Shown: positions 18,172-25,383 of the stretch, piece by piece | Layout: each line of letters starts with the position of its first letter | How positions within the stretch are numbered: position 1 is the first letter of the stretch | From: Planococcus glaciei | Lineage (GTDB): Bacteria > Bacillota > Bacilli > Bacillales_A > Planococcaceae | Direction of reading: 5' to 3' | Assembly: GCF_900099655.1 (NCBI RefSeq) | Contig: NZ_FNDC01000012.1 | Span: 1-64,000 of the forward strand | DNA: 64,000 nt | Notes under the pieces: generated by a model | Database searches by the model: none | Seen by the model: the letters and a program-made list of their open reading frames with translations, nothing else | Told to the model about the DNA's origin: nothing | Translations under genes and position numbers: made by a program

Positions 18172-18266
18172 CGTGAAGCTATTCAAAGGTGTCGCTTTTC
18201 TTTCTCAACTAGATAGTTTGGCTTCAATTGGATCATCGTTCACTTTCGAATCAAAGAGAGATGCCT

Positions 18267-18384
18267 CAACCGGTACGGCCACGGAGACTCCTGTGGGAAC
18301 AGTGAGAGCTGAAGACCCCACAGGTGCGAAGCGGCGAGGAGGCTGAAGCCGAACCCACGGAAAGCGAAGTGGCCGGCCCGGTTG
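18267..18384. repeat. Second dispersed GC-rich repeat
   Basis: Inverted ends CAACCGG..GGCCAC and GTGGCC..CGGTTG. The core GACTCCTGTGGGAACAG, GAAGACCCCACAGG and GCGAAGCGGCGAGGAGGC is the hallmark of a widespread Bacillales interspersed repeat. It is oriented opposite to the copy at 18041. Confidence 0.75.
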
Positions 18385-18461
18385 GTTTTAGGTATCGCTA
18401 TATATTTCATCTAGACTTTTTCTACAGTTTGCACATTTTGTGGCTTCTAAAGATGAAGGGC

Positions 18462-19085
18462 TTATGCGTTTACTGTTTTAAGGCGGACTGACTTAAGAGC
18501 CGTTGCCCATGGGATCACTTGGTCAAGCATTTGGTTAACAGAAGCTTCCTGGACCGGGGCCGCTTTTAATTCAGCGCCATTTTCAAAGTCGGTGAACAGA
18601 GACAAAGCCGGATGGACTCGGACATCTGCCACTGACAATTCGCCCAGGATTCCGCGCAAGTGCTCCGCAGCACGCGCCCCTCCGACTGAACCGTAAGATA
18701 CGATGCCCGCTGCTTTGTCGTTCCATTCTGCACGAAGGTAATCAAGTGCGTTTTTCAAAGATCCGGTAATGGAGTGGTTATACTCCTGTGCGATGAAGAC
18801 AAAGCCGTCCTGTGCAGCAATCGCTTCCGACCATGCTGCTGCTCCGGATGCGTCTGTACCAGCTTCGCCAAGCAATGGCAATTTGTAATCTGCAATGTCG
18901 ATGATGGTGTAATTGGCGTCGCCGCGTTGGTCTGCCAATTCTTTTACCCAGTTTCCTACTTGCGGGCTTAAGCGCCCTTCACGTGTTGATCCTAATACGA
19001 TACCTATGTTTAATTTTGTCATTGTTGTTTCCTCCTCATTTTGGGTTGTTTGTTGTTTACCAAATAATTTCGAAAATAAACTCAT
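18462..19085 (-). CDS. NADPH-dependent FMN reductase, long N-terminal form
   Basis: 207 residues of flavodoxin fold: IGIVLGSTREGRLSPQVGNWV binds FMN phosphate and AQEYNHSITGSLKNALDYL and SYGSVGG line the flavin site. The family (azobenzene/quinone reductases such as YhdA) performs two-electron reduction of quinones or azo compounds. Two starts look usable: ATG 19085 with AGGAG, giving an extra basic/amphipathic N-terminus MSLFSKLFGKQQ, and ATG 19022 with a stronger GGAGG, giving 186 residues. It lies directly downstream of a MarR regulator with a perfect MhqR-type box between, so it is probably induced by electrophiles. Paralogue at 21191. Confidence 0.9.
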   Translation of the reverse strand: MSLFSKLFGKQQTTQNEEETTMTKLNIGIVLGSTREGRLSPQVGNWVKELADQRGDANYTIIDIADYKLPLLGEAGTDASGAAAWSEAIAAQDGFVFIAQEYNHSITGSLKNALDYLRAEWNDKAAGIVSYGSVGGARAAEHLRGILGELSVADVRVHPALSLFTDFENGAELKAAPVQEASVNQMLDQVIPWATALKSVRLKTVNA

Positions 19086-19126
19086 GTTTGATGCTCCTAA
19101 CTGTTCTTCTTATTTATTTCATCTAA

Positions 19127-19146
19127 ATATCTCGAATTCGAGATAT
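19127..19146 (-). promoter_or_regulatory. Perfect MhqR-type operator
   Basis: ATATCTCGAATTCGAGATAT is a perfect 20-bp palindrome, about 40 bp upstream of the reductase. It closely matches the published Bacillus MhqR box (TATCTCGAATTCGAGATA). A related site precedes the MarR gene. Confidence 0.9.
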
Positions 19147-19160
19147 GAGATAAAAAAAAT

Positions 19161-19595
19161 TTAAGCGTACTGTGCTTGAAAACCGATTTTCTTAATCGCT
19201 GCAATCATCGTTTTCATTTCAAGTCGATCGATGCCATGAAACAATTTATCGATCGTTTTTTCATGCTTTGGGAAAATCTCTGCTATTAAGCCTTGGCCTT
19301 CAGTTGTTAGTTCCGCATAGGTGACGCGCCGGTCCTCTGGGCAAGCTTGCCGCTTAACGTAATTCTTTGTTTCCAGTTTATCGATGACGTACGTGATGCT
19401 GCTGCTCGCAATCAATACTTTTTTGCCAACCAGCTGAATGGGCTGCTTTCCCTGGTGATAAAGCAATTCCAACACTGAAAACTCAGTTGGATTCAATCCG
19501 TATTTGGCGACATCGTTTTTGATGGCTTCGTGAAGCGCGTCTGCCGCACGGACCAGGACCGTTACAGCTTTTAAATTGAGATTGGAGAATTCCAA
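19161..19595 (-). CDS. mhqR: MarR-family repressor, MhqR-like
   Basis: 144 residues from TTG 19595, chosen for GAGG 8 bp upstream; a GTG at 19604 is possible. Winged-helix region: NPTEFSVLELLYHQG, LVASSSITYVIDKLE-type recognition helix and DRRVTYAELTTEG wing. MhqR represses quinone-detoxification genes in Bacillus. A consensus promoter with an operator precedes it and a perfect box follows it, so it probably controls itself and the downstream FMN reductase. Assignment as MhqR rests on operator sequence, gene neighbours and overall resemblance. Confidence 0.85.
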   Translation of the reverse strand: MEFSNLNLKAVTVLVRAADALHEAIKNDVAKYGLNPTEFSVLELLYHQGKQPIQLVGKKVLIASSSITYVIDKLETKNYVKRQACPEDRRVTYAELTTEGQGLIAEIFPKHEKTIDKLFHGIDRLEMKTMIAAIKKIGFQAQYA

Positions 19596-19624
19596 TGGTA
19601 TCACCTCATTTATCTTGAATTAAT

Positions 19625-19672
19625 TTATCTTTAATTCGAGATAATCATATCATGGCTATTTTCGGCTGTCAA
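19625..19672 (-). promoter_or_regulatory. Sigma-A promoter with MhqR-type operator before marR
   Basis: On the minus strand, -35 TTGACA (19672-19667), 17-bp spacer, -10 TATGAT (19649-19644), immediately followed by a 20-bp imperfect palindrome (TTATCT.. TTCGAGATAA, 19625-19644) with two mismatches to perfect symmetry. The site covers the expected transcription start: autorepression. Confidence 0.85.
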
Positions 19673-19760
19673 CACTTTGGGATTTTTACTTTTTGTTTAA
19701 AGGCTCTCCCATAAGAAAAGCAACCGGAAAATGAACTGACCCAAAAAAGTTAGACAAAAA

Positions 19761-20555
19761 TTAAGCAGCTTGCTCGACATGAGTTCGGTATTCCACCGGG
19801 CTCATGTTTTTTAATTTGGATTTCATTCGTTTCTGGTTGTAATACACCATATAGTCATCCAGTTCCTGGCGGAAATGTTCGATACTCTCAAATTCCTGCA
19901 GGTAGAGGAGTTCAGTCTTAAGAATTCCGAAAAAGTTCTCAATCACCGCGTTGTCGAGGCAGTTCCCCTTACGGGACATGCTTTGGGTGATGTTGCGGTT
20001 GATCAGCGCTGTTTGGTATTTTTCCATCTGATAGTGCCAGCCTTGGTCAGAATGGAGAACGAGTTCCACTTCGGGATCCAACTGCTCAAAAGCCTGTTCG
20101 AGCATCGTGGAAACCAGGTCATACGTTGGCCGGCTTTGGATCGTATAAGCAATGATTTCACTGTTGAACAGGTCCAGCACAGGGGAAAGGTAGAGTTTCT
20201 GGCCGAAAAGGGAAAACTCCGTCACATCCGTCACCCATTTCTGGTTCGGTTTTTCGGCCGTAAAATCCCGGCTCAGCACATTTGGTGCCACCTTCCCGAC
20301 ATTGCCACGGTAAGAACGGTATTTCTTCATCCGCACCCGGCAGGTGAGGCCAATCGCTTTCATTAGCTTCAGAACGGTTTTCGGATCATGCTGGATGCCT
20401 CGCTTGCCCAATTCGATTTGGATATTCCGGTGTCCATAACGCCCTTTGTGCTCATGGTAGATTTCGGCGATATTCGCTTTCACCTCTTTGTACTTGTCGG
20501 GACGCTCATGGTGTTTGATCCAATAATAATAGGTGCTTCTCGGAATGGATGCCAC
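19761..20555 (-). CDS. IS3-family transposase OrfB (DDE catalytic part)
   Basis: 264 residues from the first ATG, but the frame is open further upstream (to the frameshift at 20657) and it is normally made as an OrfAB fusion of about 450 residues. The rve/DDE catalytic core is visible: NQKWVTDVTEF (first Asp), VLHSDQGWHYQ (second Asp), and GNCLDNAVIENFFGILKTEL (Glu). An HTH_21-like segment (HKGRYGHRNIQIEL) precedes. Intact and apparently functional. Confidence 0.92.
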   Translation of the reverse strand: MASIPRSTYYYWIKHHERPDKYKEVKANIAEIYHEHKGRYGHRNIQIELGKRGIQHDPKTVLKLMKAIGLTCRVRMKKYRSYRGNVGKVAPNVLSRDFTAEKPNQKWVTDVTEFSLFGQKLYLSPVLDLFNSEIIAYTIQSRPTYDLVSTMLEQAFEQLDPEVELVLHSDQGWHYQMEKYQTALINRNITQSMSRKGNCLDNAVIENFFGILKTELLYLQEFESIEHFRQELDDYMVYYNQKRMKSKLKNMSPVEYRTHVEQAA

Positions 20556-20599
20556 CTGGATGAGGTCGACGACCTTGAAATCATGCCTTAGCTCATAGA

Positions 20600-21109
20600 T
20601 TACTTGAGCTTTGAGTTGCGTTGTGAGCGTTCCTTTTCCTTCACTAAGGCATTCAACTTTTTTAAATACGCGTTCTCCATGCGCAGCCGTTCGACTTCTT
20701 CCTGAAGTGTTTCGTTCGACTTCTTTGGCGGTACGGGTTTCTTTGGTTTCTCTTTCATAGATGGACGCCCCTTTTTCTTTGAAATGAGGGCCTCCGGTCC
20801 GATTAGATCATGTGCCGCCTTCCAGTTCGAGACTGTGCTTCTGGAAGGGATATCGAAAACGGTAGCTGCTTCCGAAGGGGACGCCCCCGTATCATTCATA
20901 AAGTTAAGTACGTCCATTTTATACTCAGGTGTATAGTTTGTATATCGTTTTCGCAAGCCGTCTTCGCCGTGATGCCGGTATCGTTCAATCCAATGATGAA
21001 GCACTTGTTTGTTCACCGTATGTCGCTTGGCGATTTGTTTAATCGACGTGTGGCCCGCTAAATACTCTCGAACGGCCCGGAGTTTCTTTTCAATCGTAAA
21101 TTTCGCCAT
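20600..21109 (-). CDS. IS3-family transposase OrfA (helix-turn-helix part)
   Basis: 169 residues with two HTH motifs (TSIKQIAKRHTVNKQVLHHWI and SPSEAATVFDIPSRSTVSNW) and a C-terminal leucine-zipper-like coiled coil (LQEEVERLRMENAYLKKLNALV). The slippery heptamer AAAAAAG (minus strand, 20663-20657) sits inside the YLKKL codons. A -1 shift there continues in the orfB frame without a stop, giving the OrfAB transposase, as in the IS150 group. Confidence 0.92.
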   Translation of the reverse strand: MAKFTIEKKLRAVREYLAGHTSIKQIAKRHTVNKQVLHHWIERYRHHGEDGLRKRYTNYTPEYKMDVLNFMNDTGASPSEAATVFDIPSRSTVSNWKAAHDLIGPEALISKKKGRPSMKEKPKKPVPPKKSNETLQEEVERLRMENAYLKKLNALVKEKERSQRNSKLK

Positions 21110-21190
21110 AGAAAAACTGCACCTCCATTGTTAGTTGTGTCTAACAATTTCGGTGCAGTTCAAAAAGTCCGGTTGCTTTTGGTGTTCGAA

Positions 21191-21754
21191 TTATTTACTG
21201 CGCAGTGGCTGCAGTGCATTTGTCCAGGCATTGACTTGGTCAAGCATGATATTGACCGACTTCTCATGGACGGCCGCCGGCTTGAATGTGCTCATTTTCT
21301 CAAAATCGGTAAATAGCGACATCGATGGATGTGCCCGTACAGTCGCAACTTGCAGTTCGGCCATGATGATCCGCAGCGATTCCGCCGCCCGGACGCCGCC
21401 TGCCGAACCATAACTGACAATGCCCGCCGCTTTGTTGTTCCATTCAATATACAGATAATCAATGGCGTTCTTTAGGGCCGATGTTACTCCGCGGTTGTAT
21501 TCCGGACAGATGAAGACGTAGCCGTCCAGTTCAGCTATTTTCTTGGCCCACGGAATCGCTTCCGGCGTCTGGTAGTCCTGGCTGTATGCCGCAGAAATCG
21601 GTTCTGCGTACATCGGCAGGTTGAACTCTGCTAAGTCGACGATTTCATAGTCGGCGTCACCCCGTTTGTCTGCAATGCCTTTGACCCATTCCGCAACTTG
21701 CGGGCTGTTGCGCCCTGGACGCGTGCTTCCTGTAATGATGCCAATTTTCGTCAT
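21191..21754 (-). CDS. NADPH-dependent FMN reductase, second paralogue
   Basis: 187 residues, clearly related to the reductase at 18462. Shared features: IGIITGSTRPGRNSPQVAEWV (FMN phosphate loop), CPEYNRGVTSALKNAIDYL and SYGSAGGVRAAE. It lacks the N-terminal extension of the other copy. Likely a soluble quinone or azo reductase. It sits on the far side of the IS3 insertion, which has split its transcription terminator. A weak half-site TTATCTC lies upstream at about 21833, insufficient to claim MhqR control. Confidence 0.9.
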   Translation of the reverse strand: MTKIGIITGSTRPGRNSPQVAEWVKGIADKRGDADYEIVDLAEFNLPMYAEPISAAYSQDYQTPEAIPWAKKIAELDGYVFICPEYNRGVTSALKNAIDYLYIEWNNKAAGIVSYGSAGGVRAAESLRIIMAELQVATVRAHPSMSLFTDFEKMSTFKPAAVHEKSVNIMLDQVNAWTNALQPLRSK

Positions 21755-21873
21755 AAAAATGATGCCTCCTCCATTTGGATTAGTACTTCAATCTTCCGAC
21801 GCTGAACATCTGGATGTACTGCCATCATAAAACTTATCTCCCTCAAATTCAAACTATTTCGTCAATCAACAAT

Positions 21874-21898
21874 AAAAAAAGAGCTCAGAGATGAGCTC
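21874..21898 (-). terminator. Terminator after the phosphatase gene
   Basis: GAGCTC arms (21881-21886, 21893-21898) around a 6-base loop, with a minus-strand T-run at 21880-21874. A second inverted pair ATTACAGG/CCTGTAAT (about 21904-21951) lies between it and the gene. Confidence 0.7.
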
Positions 21899-21958
21899 GT
21901 CATTACAGGCTGGAAAGCCTTAACGTTTCCGATTTTATTGACCCTGTAATCGCTTTTG

Positions 21959-22387
21959 CTAGGCGTCCGGAAAAAGGCGATGCAAAGATTCCTTCAATTG
22001 CGGATTCACACTGATAATCGGGCGCACGGATTTGGCTTGTGCTTCCGCATCCTGGATGCTGCCGGCTTTACCCAGGGCGAGCAACGCGCCAATGGCCACA
22101 GTCCCGGCCCGGTTGCTGCCGCTGGCACAGTGGAAGTAGATTTTCTTGCCGTCGTTGTATGCGCCGACAACCTGATCGATTGCTTCTTTGACCGATTCAT
22201 CCTGCTGCTGGTCGGTTTCGTTTATGATTGGGCTGTGGATCCGCTGATAGCCGTAGTCCCCTGCTCCCGCTTCTGAACGCAAGTCAACGACCACATCGAT
22301 TTGTTCTGTATCAAATGCTTTTTGAGCATCTGCTGCACCGCCAATGAAAATGCGGCCTTCCACCAATTCCTGATAGGCTTTGTCCAT
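21959..22387 (-). CDS. Dual-specificity-type protein phosphatase
   Basis: 142 residues from ATG 22387 (GGTGG 7 bp upstream); the longer frame to 22456 has a poor N-terminus. The CX5R signature is HCASGSNRAGT with Cys87 and Arg93, and an acidic residue is available in the DLRSEAGAGDYGY segment. This places it with cysteine-dependent tyrosine/dual-specificity phosphatases. The N-terminal ELVEGRIFIGGAADAQ is typical of small bacterial DSP-like proteins often described as protein tyrosine phosphatase or DUF442-like. Single gene with its own terminator; physiological substrate unknown. Confidence 0.8.
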   Translation of the reverse strand: MDKAYQELVEGRIFIGGAADAQKAFDTEQIDVVVDLRSEAGAGDYGYQRIHSPIINETDQQQDESVKEAIDQVVGAYNDGKKIYFHCASGSNRAGTVAIGALLALGKAGSIQDAEAQAKSVRPIISVNPQLKESLHRLFPDA

Positions 22388-22542
22388 TACGCTTCCACCT
22401 TCCTCCGCGTTCCAAAATATTTTTTGCATGCTAACTTTCGAGAACCGCTCTTTCAAATGGGTATAGCCTATTTTCGCTTATCATAAACAGTGCCATTTGC
22501 CGTTCTATAACCCTAAACCGGCCTTTATCAGATCTACCTTAA

Positions 22543-22962
22543 TTACTTTCCGGTCTCGGCAAAGTGGCGGATTCGTTCGCCGATTTCATCGCGGACATTC
22601 TGGAATACGGTCCACTTTTCTTCTTCCGTTCCTTGGGCTTTCGCAGGATCTGTAAATCCCCAGTGGTCGCGTTTTACATGGGGCGGCGTCATCGGGCACT
22701 TGTCCGCTGCGTCGCCGCAAAGCGTCACCACAAAGTCGGCATTGTTTAGGATGTCCGTGTCGATGATGTCCGATGTGTGCTTGGAAATGTCGATGCCTAC
22801 TTCGTCCATCGCTTTCACGGCTTTAGGATTCAAGCCGTGCGCTTCGATTCCCGCGCTCAGCACTTGCCACTCGTCTCCGAGAATTTCTTTTCCCCAGCCT
22901 TCTGCCATCTGGCTACGGCAAGAGTTGCCTGTGCATAGGAAATACAATGTTTTTTTCGTCAT
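22543..22962 (-). CDS. arsC: Thioredoxin-coupled arsenate reductase ArsC
   Basis: 139 residues with the low-molecular-weight phosphatase loop CTGNSCRS (Cys10, Arg16) and the extra cysteines Cys82 and Cys89 ([10 protein letters not shown]). These are exactly the triad of the Bacillus/Staphylococcus thioredoxin-coupled ArsC. It reduces arsenate to arsenite, which is then exported by other proteins. No arsR, arsB or acr3 is next to it here. A near-palindromic site about 100 bp upstream may bind an ArsR repressor encoded elsewhere. Confidence 0.95.
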   Translation of the reverse strand: MTKKTLYFLCTGNSCRSQMAEGWGKEILGDEWQVLSAGIEAHGLNPKAVKAMDEVGIDISKHTSDIIDTDILNNADFVVTLCGDAADKCPMTPPHVKRDHWGFTDPAKAQGTEEEKWTVFQNVRDEIGERIRHFAETGK

Positions 22963-23057
22963 TCAATAAAACCCCTTTTCCAGTTGTTTGCCTGCTATTC
23001 ATGATTAACTAAAATTCAATGCATGATTAGCTGCTTATTAGTTTTTCTCTTTTACAA

Positions 23058-23079
23058 CATATCAGCATTTGCTTATATG
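23058..23079 (-). promoter_or_regulatory. Candidate ArsR-type operator upstream of arsC
   Basis: CATATCAGCA, TT, TGCTTATATG: a near-perfect inverted repeat (one mismatch per arm). ATAT..TGC dyads of this kind are common ArsR/SmtB-family sites. No arsR gene is adjacent. Confidence 0.5.
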
Positions 23080-23122
23080 TTCAAGAGTCCCTTAATGGAG
23101 CAGGTTAAACTTTATGGAAATT

Positions 23123-23148
23123 AAAAAAGCACACCGCTATCGGCATGC
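23123..23148 (-). terminator. Terminator after the gene at 23181
   Basis: GCACACCG / CGGCATGC stem (one mismatch) with a CTAT loop and a minus-strand run of T. Confidence 0.65.
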
Positions 23149-23180
23149 TCCATCTGATTATTTGAATCACAATATTTTCA

Positions 23181-23516
23181 TTAATTGCCGTATGCATCAC
23201 TCTTTACCGGAATTTCACTGAATTCTGGATGGGTGAACATTTCTTCGTAAGGAATTGTAGAACTTACTTCGTATTCGCCGCTTTGTTCTTTGTATTCAAA
23301 AATCACCAGCTGCTTCCAGCCGCTTACCGTTCCTTCATCGACGATGCCGATTTTATTAGGCGCGATTTGGATGATGCGATTCTCCGGACTTTCTACACTG
23401 ACAGGAACTTCCGGATGATTGAGCTCTTCTGCCTCGGTAGTCATATTGTCGATGATTACAATCAAACAAATCAAGATTCCGCTTAAGACCACTTTAAAAA
23501 ACAAATCCTTTTTCAT
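23181..23516 (-). CDS. Small membrane-anchored hypothetical protein
   Basis: 111 residues from ATG 23516 (AAGGAG 8 bp upstream). One N-terminal hydrophobic helix (FFKVVLSGILICLIVIIDN) then about 80 polar residues predicted outside the membrane, including IIQIAPNKIGIVDEG and GWKQLVIFEY. No family recognised. Its own terminator follows. A 32-codon membrane peptide gene lies just upstream on the same strand and may be in the same transcript. Confidence 0.6.
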   Translation of the reverse strand: MKKDLFFKVVLSGILICLIVIIDNMTTEAEELNHPEVPVSVESPENRIIQIAPNKIGIVDEGTVSGWKQLVIFEYKEQSGEYEVSSTIPYEEMFTHPEFSEIPVKSDAYGN

Positions 23517-23565
23517 TTTGTATGGCTCCTTCATTATATATTGCTATGTATTTTGTTCAGTTAAC

Positions 23566-23664
23566 TCACCTCAAAAGTTTTCCCTTCACTAAGTAAAAAA
23601 TAAAGAAAATAGCCGTAAAGAAAATGACTGTAAGTACTACATCGAACCAATTGATAAATTCCAC
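23566..23664 (-). CDS. Putative 32-aa single-span membrane peptide
   Basis: A GTG start at 23664 with AGGGGG 8 bp upstream opens a 32-residue frame. It contains one hydrophobic helix (FDVVLTVIFFTAIFFIFYLV) and a basic C-terminus KGKLLR, the usual layout of small single-span membrane peptides. 49 bp upstream of the anchored hypothetical gene on the same strand. Too short for certainty. Confidence 0.45.
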   Translation of the reverse strand: MEFINWFDVVLTVIFFTAIFFIFYLVKGKLLR

Positions 23665-23680
23665 AACTCCGTCCCCCTAT

Positions 23681-23884
23681 TCAGACTATGCAGCCTTTAA
23701 AATTTTCAATTGCACTCATATGAATCTTTTTTAACAGTAGCTGTTTTGGCCAAGTCATTTCCAGCCAGAGCAGTTGCTTTTTTTCTTGAACTGCCAAACC
23801 AACAAAACTTGAATTCAACAATTGAATGATTTCGACTCTACGGTTTTGATGCAATCGCGTGAGATCCGCAAAATACTGATGCAC
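23681..23884 (-). CDS. Doubtful 67-aa hypothetical protein
   Basis: Open frame with GTG start at 23884. The AAGGGA upstream is only about 2 bp from the start, too close for a good ribosome site, and no family is recognised. Kept because no other gene occupies this stretch. Confidence 0.25.
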   Translation of the reverse strand: MHQYFADLTRLHQNRRVEIIQLLNSSFVGLAVQEKKQLLWLEMTWPKQLLLKKIHMSAIENFKGCIV

Positions 23885-24035
23885 TTCCCTTAGCGCGCTT
23901 GTTCATCCAGATAGCTCCTATGCGATTAATTTCGTATAGACTTAAAATCTGTAAAGCTGACACAAATTAAAATCTTAAAAAACTTGATAACTTTTCTCTT
24001 CATTAATAAAAAGAACTACGCCAACTATTCTTAAC

Positions 24036-24212
24036 TTATTGAATGAATATGCCGATCAAGATAATCAGCAAAGACAACCCAAAAAATCCGGCCATGAAAT
24101 AGCCGAAATAACGCAAAAAGCGTGGAAGTTTCTTCACTTCAATCGAACTTGGAGCCCCTTCGATGTTTTGCATATGTGCGACCGCGTCATTAAATGGCTT
24201 TTTTTCCGGCAT
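24036..24212 (-). CDS. 58-aa small membrane protein
   Basis: An ATG at 24212 with AGGAGG 7 bp upstream starts a 58-residue frame ending TAA at 24036. The N-terminal half is polar (MPEKKPFNDAVAHMQNIEG) and the C-terminal half a single hydrophobic span (YFMAGFFGLSLLIILIGIFI) preceded by basic residues KKLPRFLR, so a cytoplasmic head and C-terminal tail anchor are likely. The strong ribosome site and codon pattern support a real gene. Function unknown; no operon partner. Confidence 0.7.
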   Translation of the reverse strand: MPEKKPFNDAVAHMQNIEGAPSSIEVKKLPRFLRYFGYFMAGFFGLSLLIILIGIFIQ

Positions 24213-24239
24213 TGGAACGGCCTCCTCTTAATAAAGTAA

Positions 24240-24655
24240 ATCCAGACAAATTATGGTTATTACAATATTAACAAATTTACCCAGCCCTGCCTATGGGAGA
24301 TGAAAAAGAAATTTATTGTTATTTCGCTTTTCTAAAGTACAAGCAGATAAATCGGATGTTTCTAAGTCATTTAAAAGCATCGAAAATATCGTAAATGCCA
24401 GCTTTAACAAATTAATCGAATTTAAGTTTCTTTCTCCGAATGCTCGATTATTCGGCACGTTAGATAATGGAGCATTTATTATGCATTCCTTATATTTTAC
24501 TTTCATTGACTTTTTATATCCGACTTAGTATCATAAATATATCTAAAAAATATAATATCAATCTTTTAAAAATGTCATGAAAATTTCCGTATCATTTTTA
24601 TGAAGACTTAAAATTTAAAATCAGGACGAGTATACCAGACAATAGCGCTGGAAAT
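24240..24655. other. AT-rich gap with no convincing gene
   Basis: Overlapping antiparallel frames at 24291-24506 (minus) and 24316-24528 (plus) lack ribosome sites and family matches. They may be remnants of a mobile element. Nothing else is evident apart from possible promoter elements near 24590. Confidence 0.3.
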
Positions 24656-24690
24656 AACGCCGAAAAGAATGAACCATTCTTTTCGGCGTT
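24656..24690 (+). terminator. Strong hairpin in the leader of the RibT-like gene
   Basis: 16-bp arms AACGCCGAAAAGAATG and CATTCTTTTCGGCGTT around a 3-base loop; a TTTTTT run follows a few bases later, and the ribosome site AAGGAGG of the next gene lies about 20 bp beyond. It may end a short upstream transcript or act as an attenuator. Confidence 0.7.
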
Positions 24691-24723
24691 TCTGCGTTTT
24701 TTATCACTAAGGAGGGATTTTTA

Positions 24724-25086
24724 ATGGTACTTATCAAGTTCGAGAATTCTCATGAGAAAGTTGCCATGGATTTGTTATCTTTCATGTCCAACGAGCAAAA
24801 ATTAAATGTCCTCCATCACACCATCCATTTATATGAAGAAGATCCGAATTGGCACCTGTACTTTTGGAAAGTGGATGAAAATTTTGTCGGTGCCATTGGC
24901 ATTGAATTAAATGAACATACATTCAACGTTCATCATGCCAGCGTTCATCCTGATTTCCGGAATGAGGGCATTGGCCATATTATGGTCGAACATGTCCAGC
25001 GTCTCCATGAACCTTTGGCGATGAGTGCTACTCCCGAAACGAAAGATTTCCTTGCAAAATGCTGGGAGCACCAATTTTCAGGGTAA
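24724..25086 (+). CDS. ribT: RibT-like GNAT acetyltransferase
   Basis: 120 residues. The N-terminal KFENSHEKVAMDLLSFMSNEQKL and central VGAIGIE..FNVHHASVHPDFRNEGIGHIMVEHV closely follow Bacillus RibT, a GNAT protein encoded at the end of the riboflavin operon; the acetyl-CoA loop is RNEGIG. Here no rib genes and no FMN riboswitch are seen, so the link to riboflavin is only by family. A strong terminator-like hairpin lies just upstream of its AAGGAGG site. Confidence 0.8.
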   Translation: MVLIKFENSHEKVAMDLLSFMSNEQKLNVLHHTIHLYEEDPNWHLYFWKVDENFVGAIGIELNEHTFNVHHASVHPDFRNEGIGHIMVEHVQRLHEPLAMSATPETKDFLAKCWEHQFSG

Positions 25087-25383
25087 ACACTGATTCTTCG
25101 TCTATGAAGAAAAACGGGAAGACCCAATTTTCATTTTTAAACATCCTATAGGTATTGAGAAGATGCTGCTTTATGCCTCTTCTCCTTTTTGCGTTTACAG
25201 GATTCTTCAACTGTCTCTACAACTCACGTATTCCATGTCTGCTTTTAGATTAGCTCATGTAGTTTTTTTATGCAGCTACTTTTCCGTCCTCCTTATTCGT
25301 GGTATACTTCGTACTTTGAAACAGAGAATTTATCGGGAATCATTTTCTCGTAAGAACAGCAGAGAGTAAGGAGGCTATAAGAT

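Larger units (their letters stand above)
17852..18461. other. Gene-free region with a palindrome and two dispersed repeats
   Basis: Holds the upstream region of the flavin reductase operon, a 9-bp palindrome at 17952-17973 and two GC-rich interspersed repeats (18041-18171 and 18267-18384). An open plus-strand frame at 18029-18346 is an artefact of the repeats. Confidence 0.75.
19732..21162 (-). mobile_element. Complete IS3-family (IS150-like) insertion sequence
   Basis: About 1431 bp with imperfect terminal inverted repeats starting TGAACTG (left TGAACTGACCC..AAGTTAGACA, right complement TGAACTGCACC..TTGTTAGACA). Flanked by AAAA on both sides (19728-19731 and 21163-21166), a likely target duplication. 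It contains overlapping orfA and orfB with an A6G frameshift site. The sequences outside it, AAAAGCAACCGG and CCGGTTGCTTTT, are halves of one terminator hairpin. Confidence 0.9.

Noticed and set aside
18029-18346. 105-aa plus-strand frame
   Set aside because: Lies over two dispersed GC-rich repeats; its peptide is the familiar artefact of that repeat family.
21826-21860. Possible MhqR box upstream of the second FMN reductase
   Set aside because: Only a TTATCTC half-site is present; the palindromic partner is missing.
24291-24528. Overlapping frames on both strands (71 and 70 aa)
   Set aside because: Antiparallel shadows without ribosome sites or family matches; perhaps a decayed element.
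24590-24722. FMN riboswitch upstream of the RibT-like gene
   Set aside because: Conserved FMN aptamer segments (GGGGCAGGGTG, ACCGGCGGT) are absent; only a hairpin is present.
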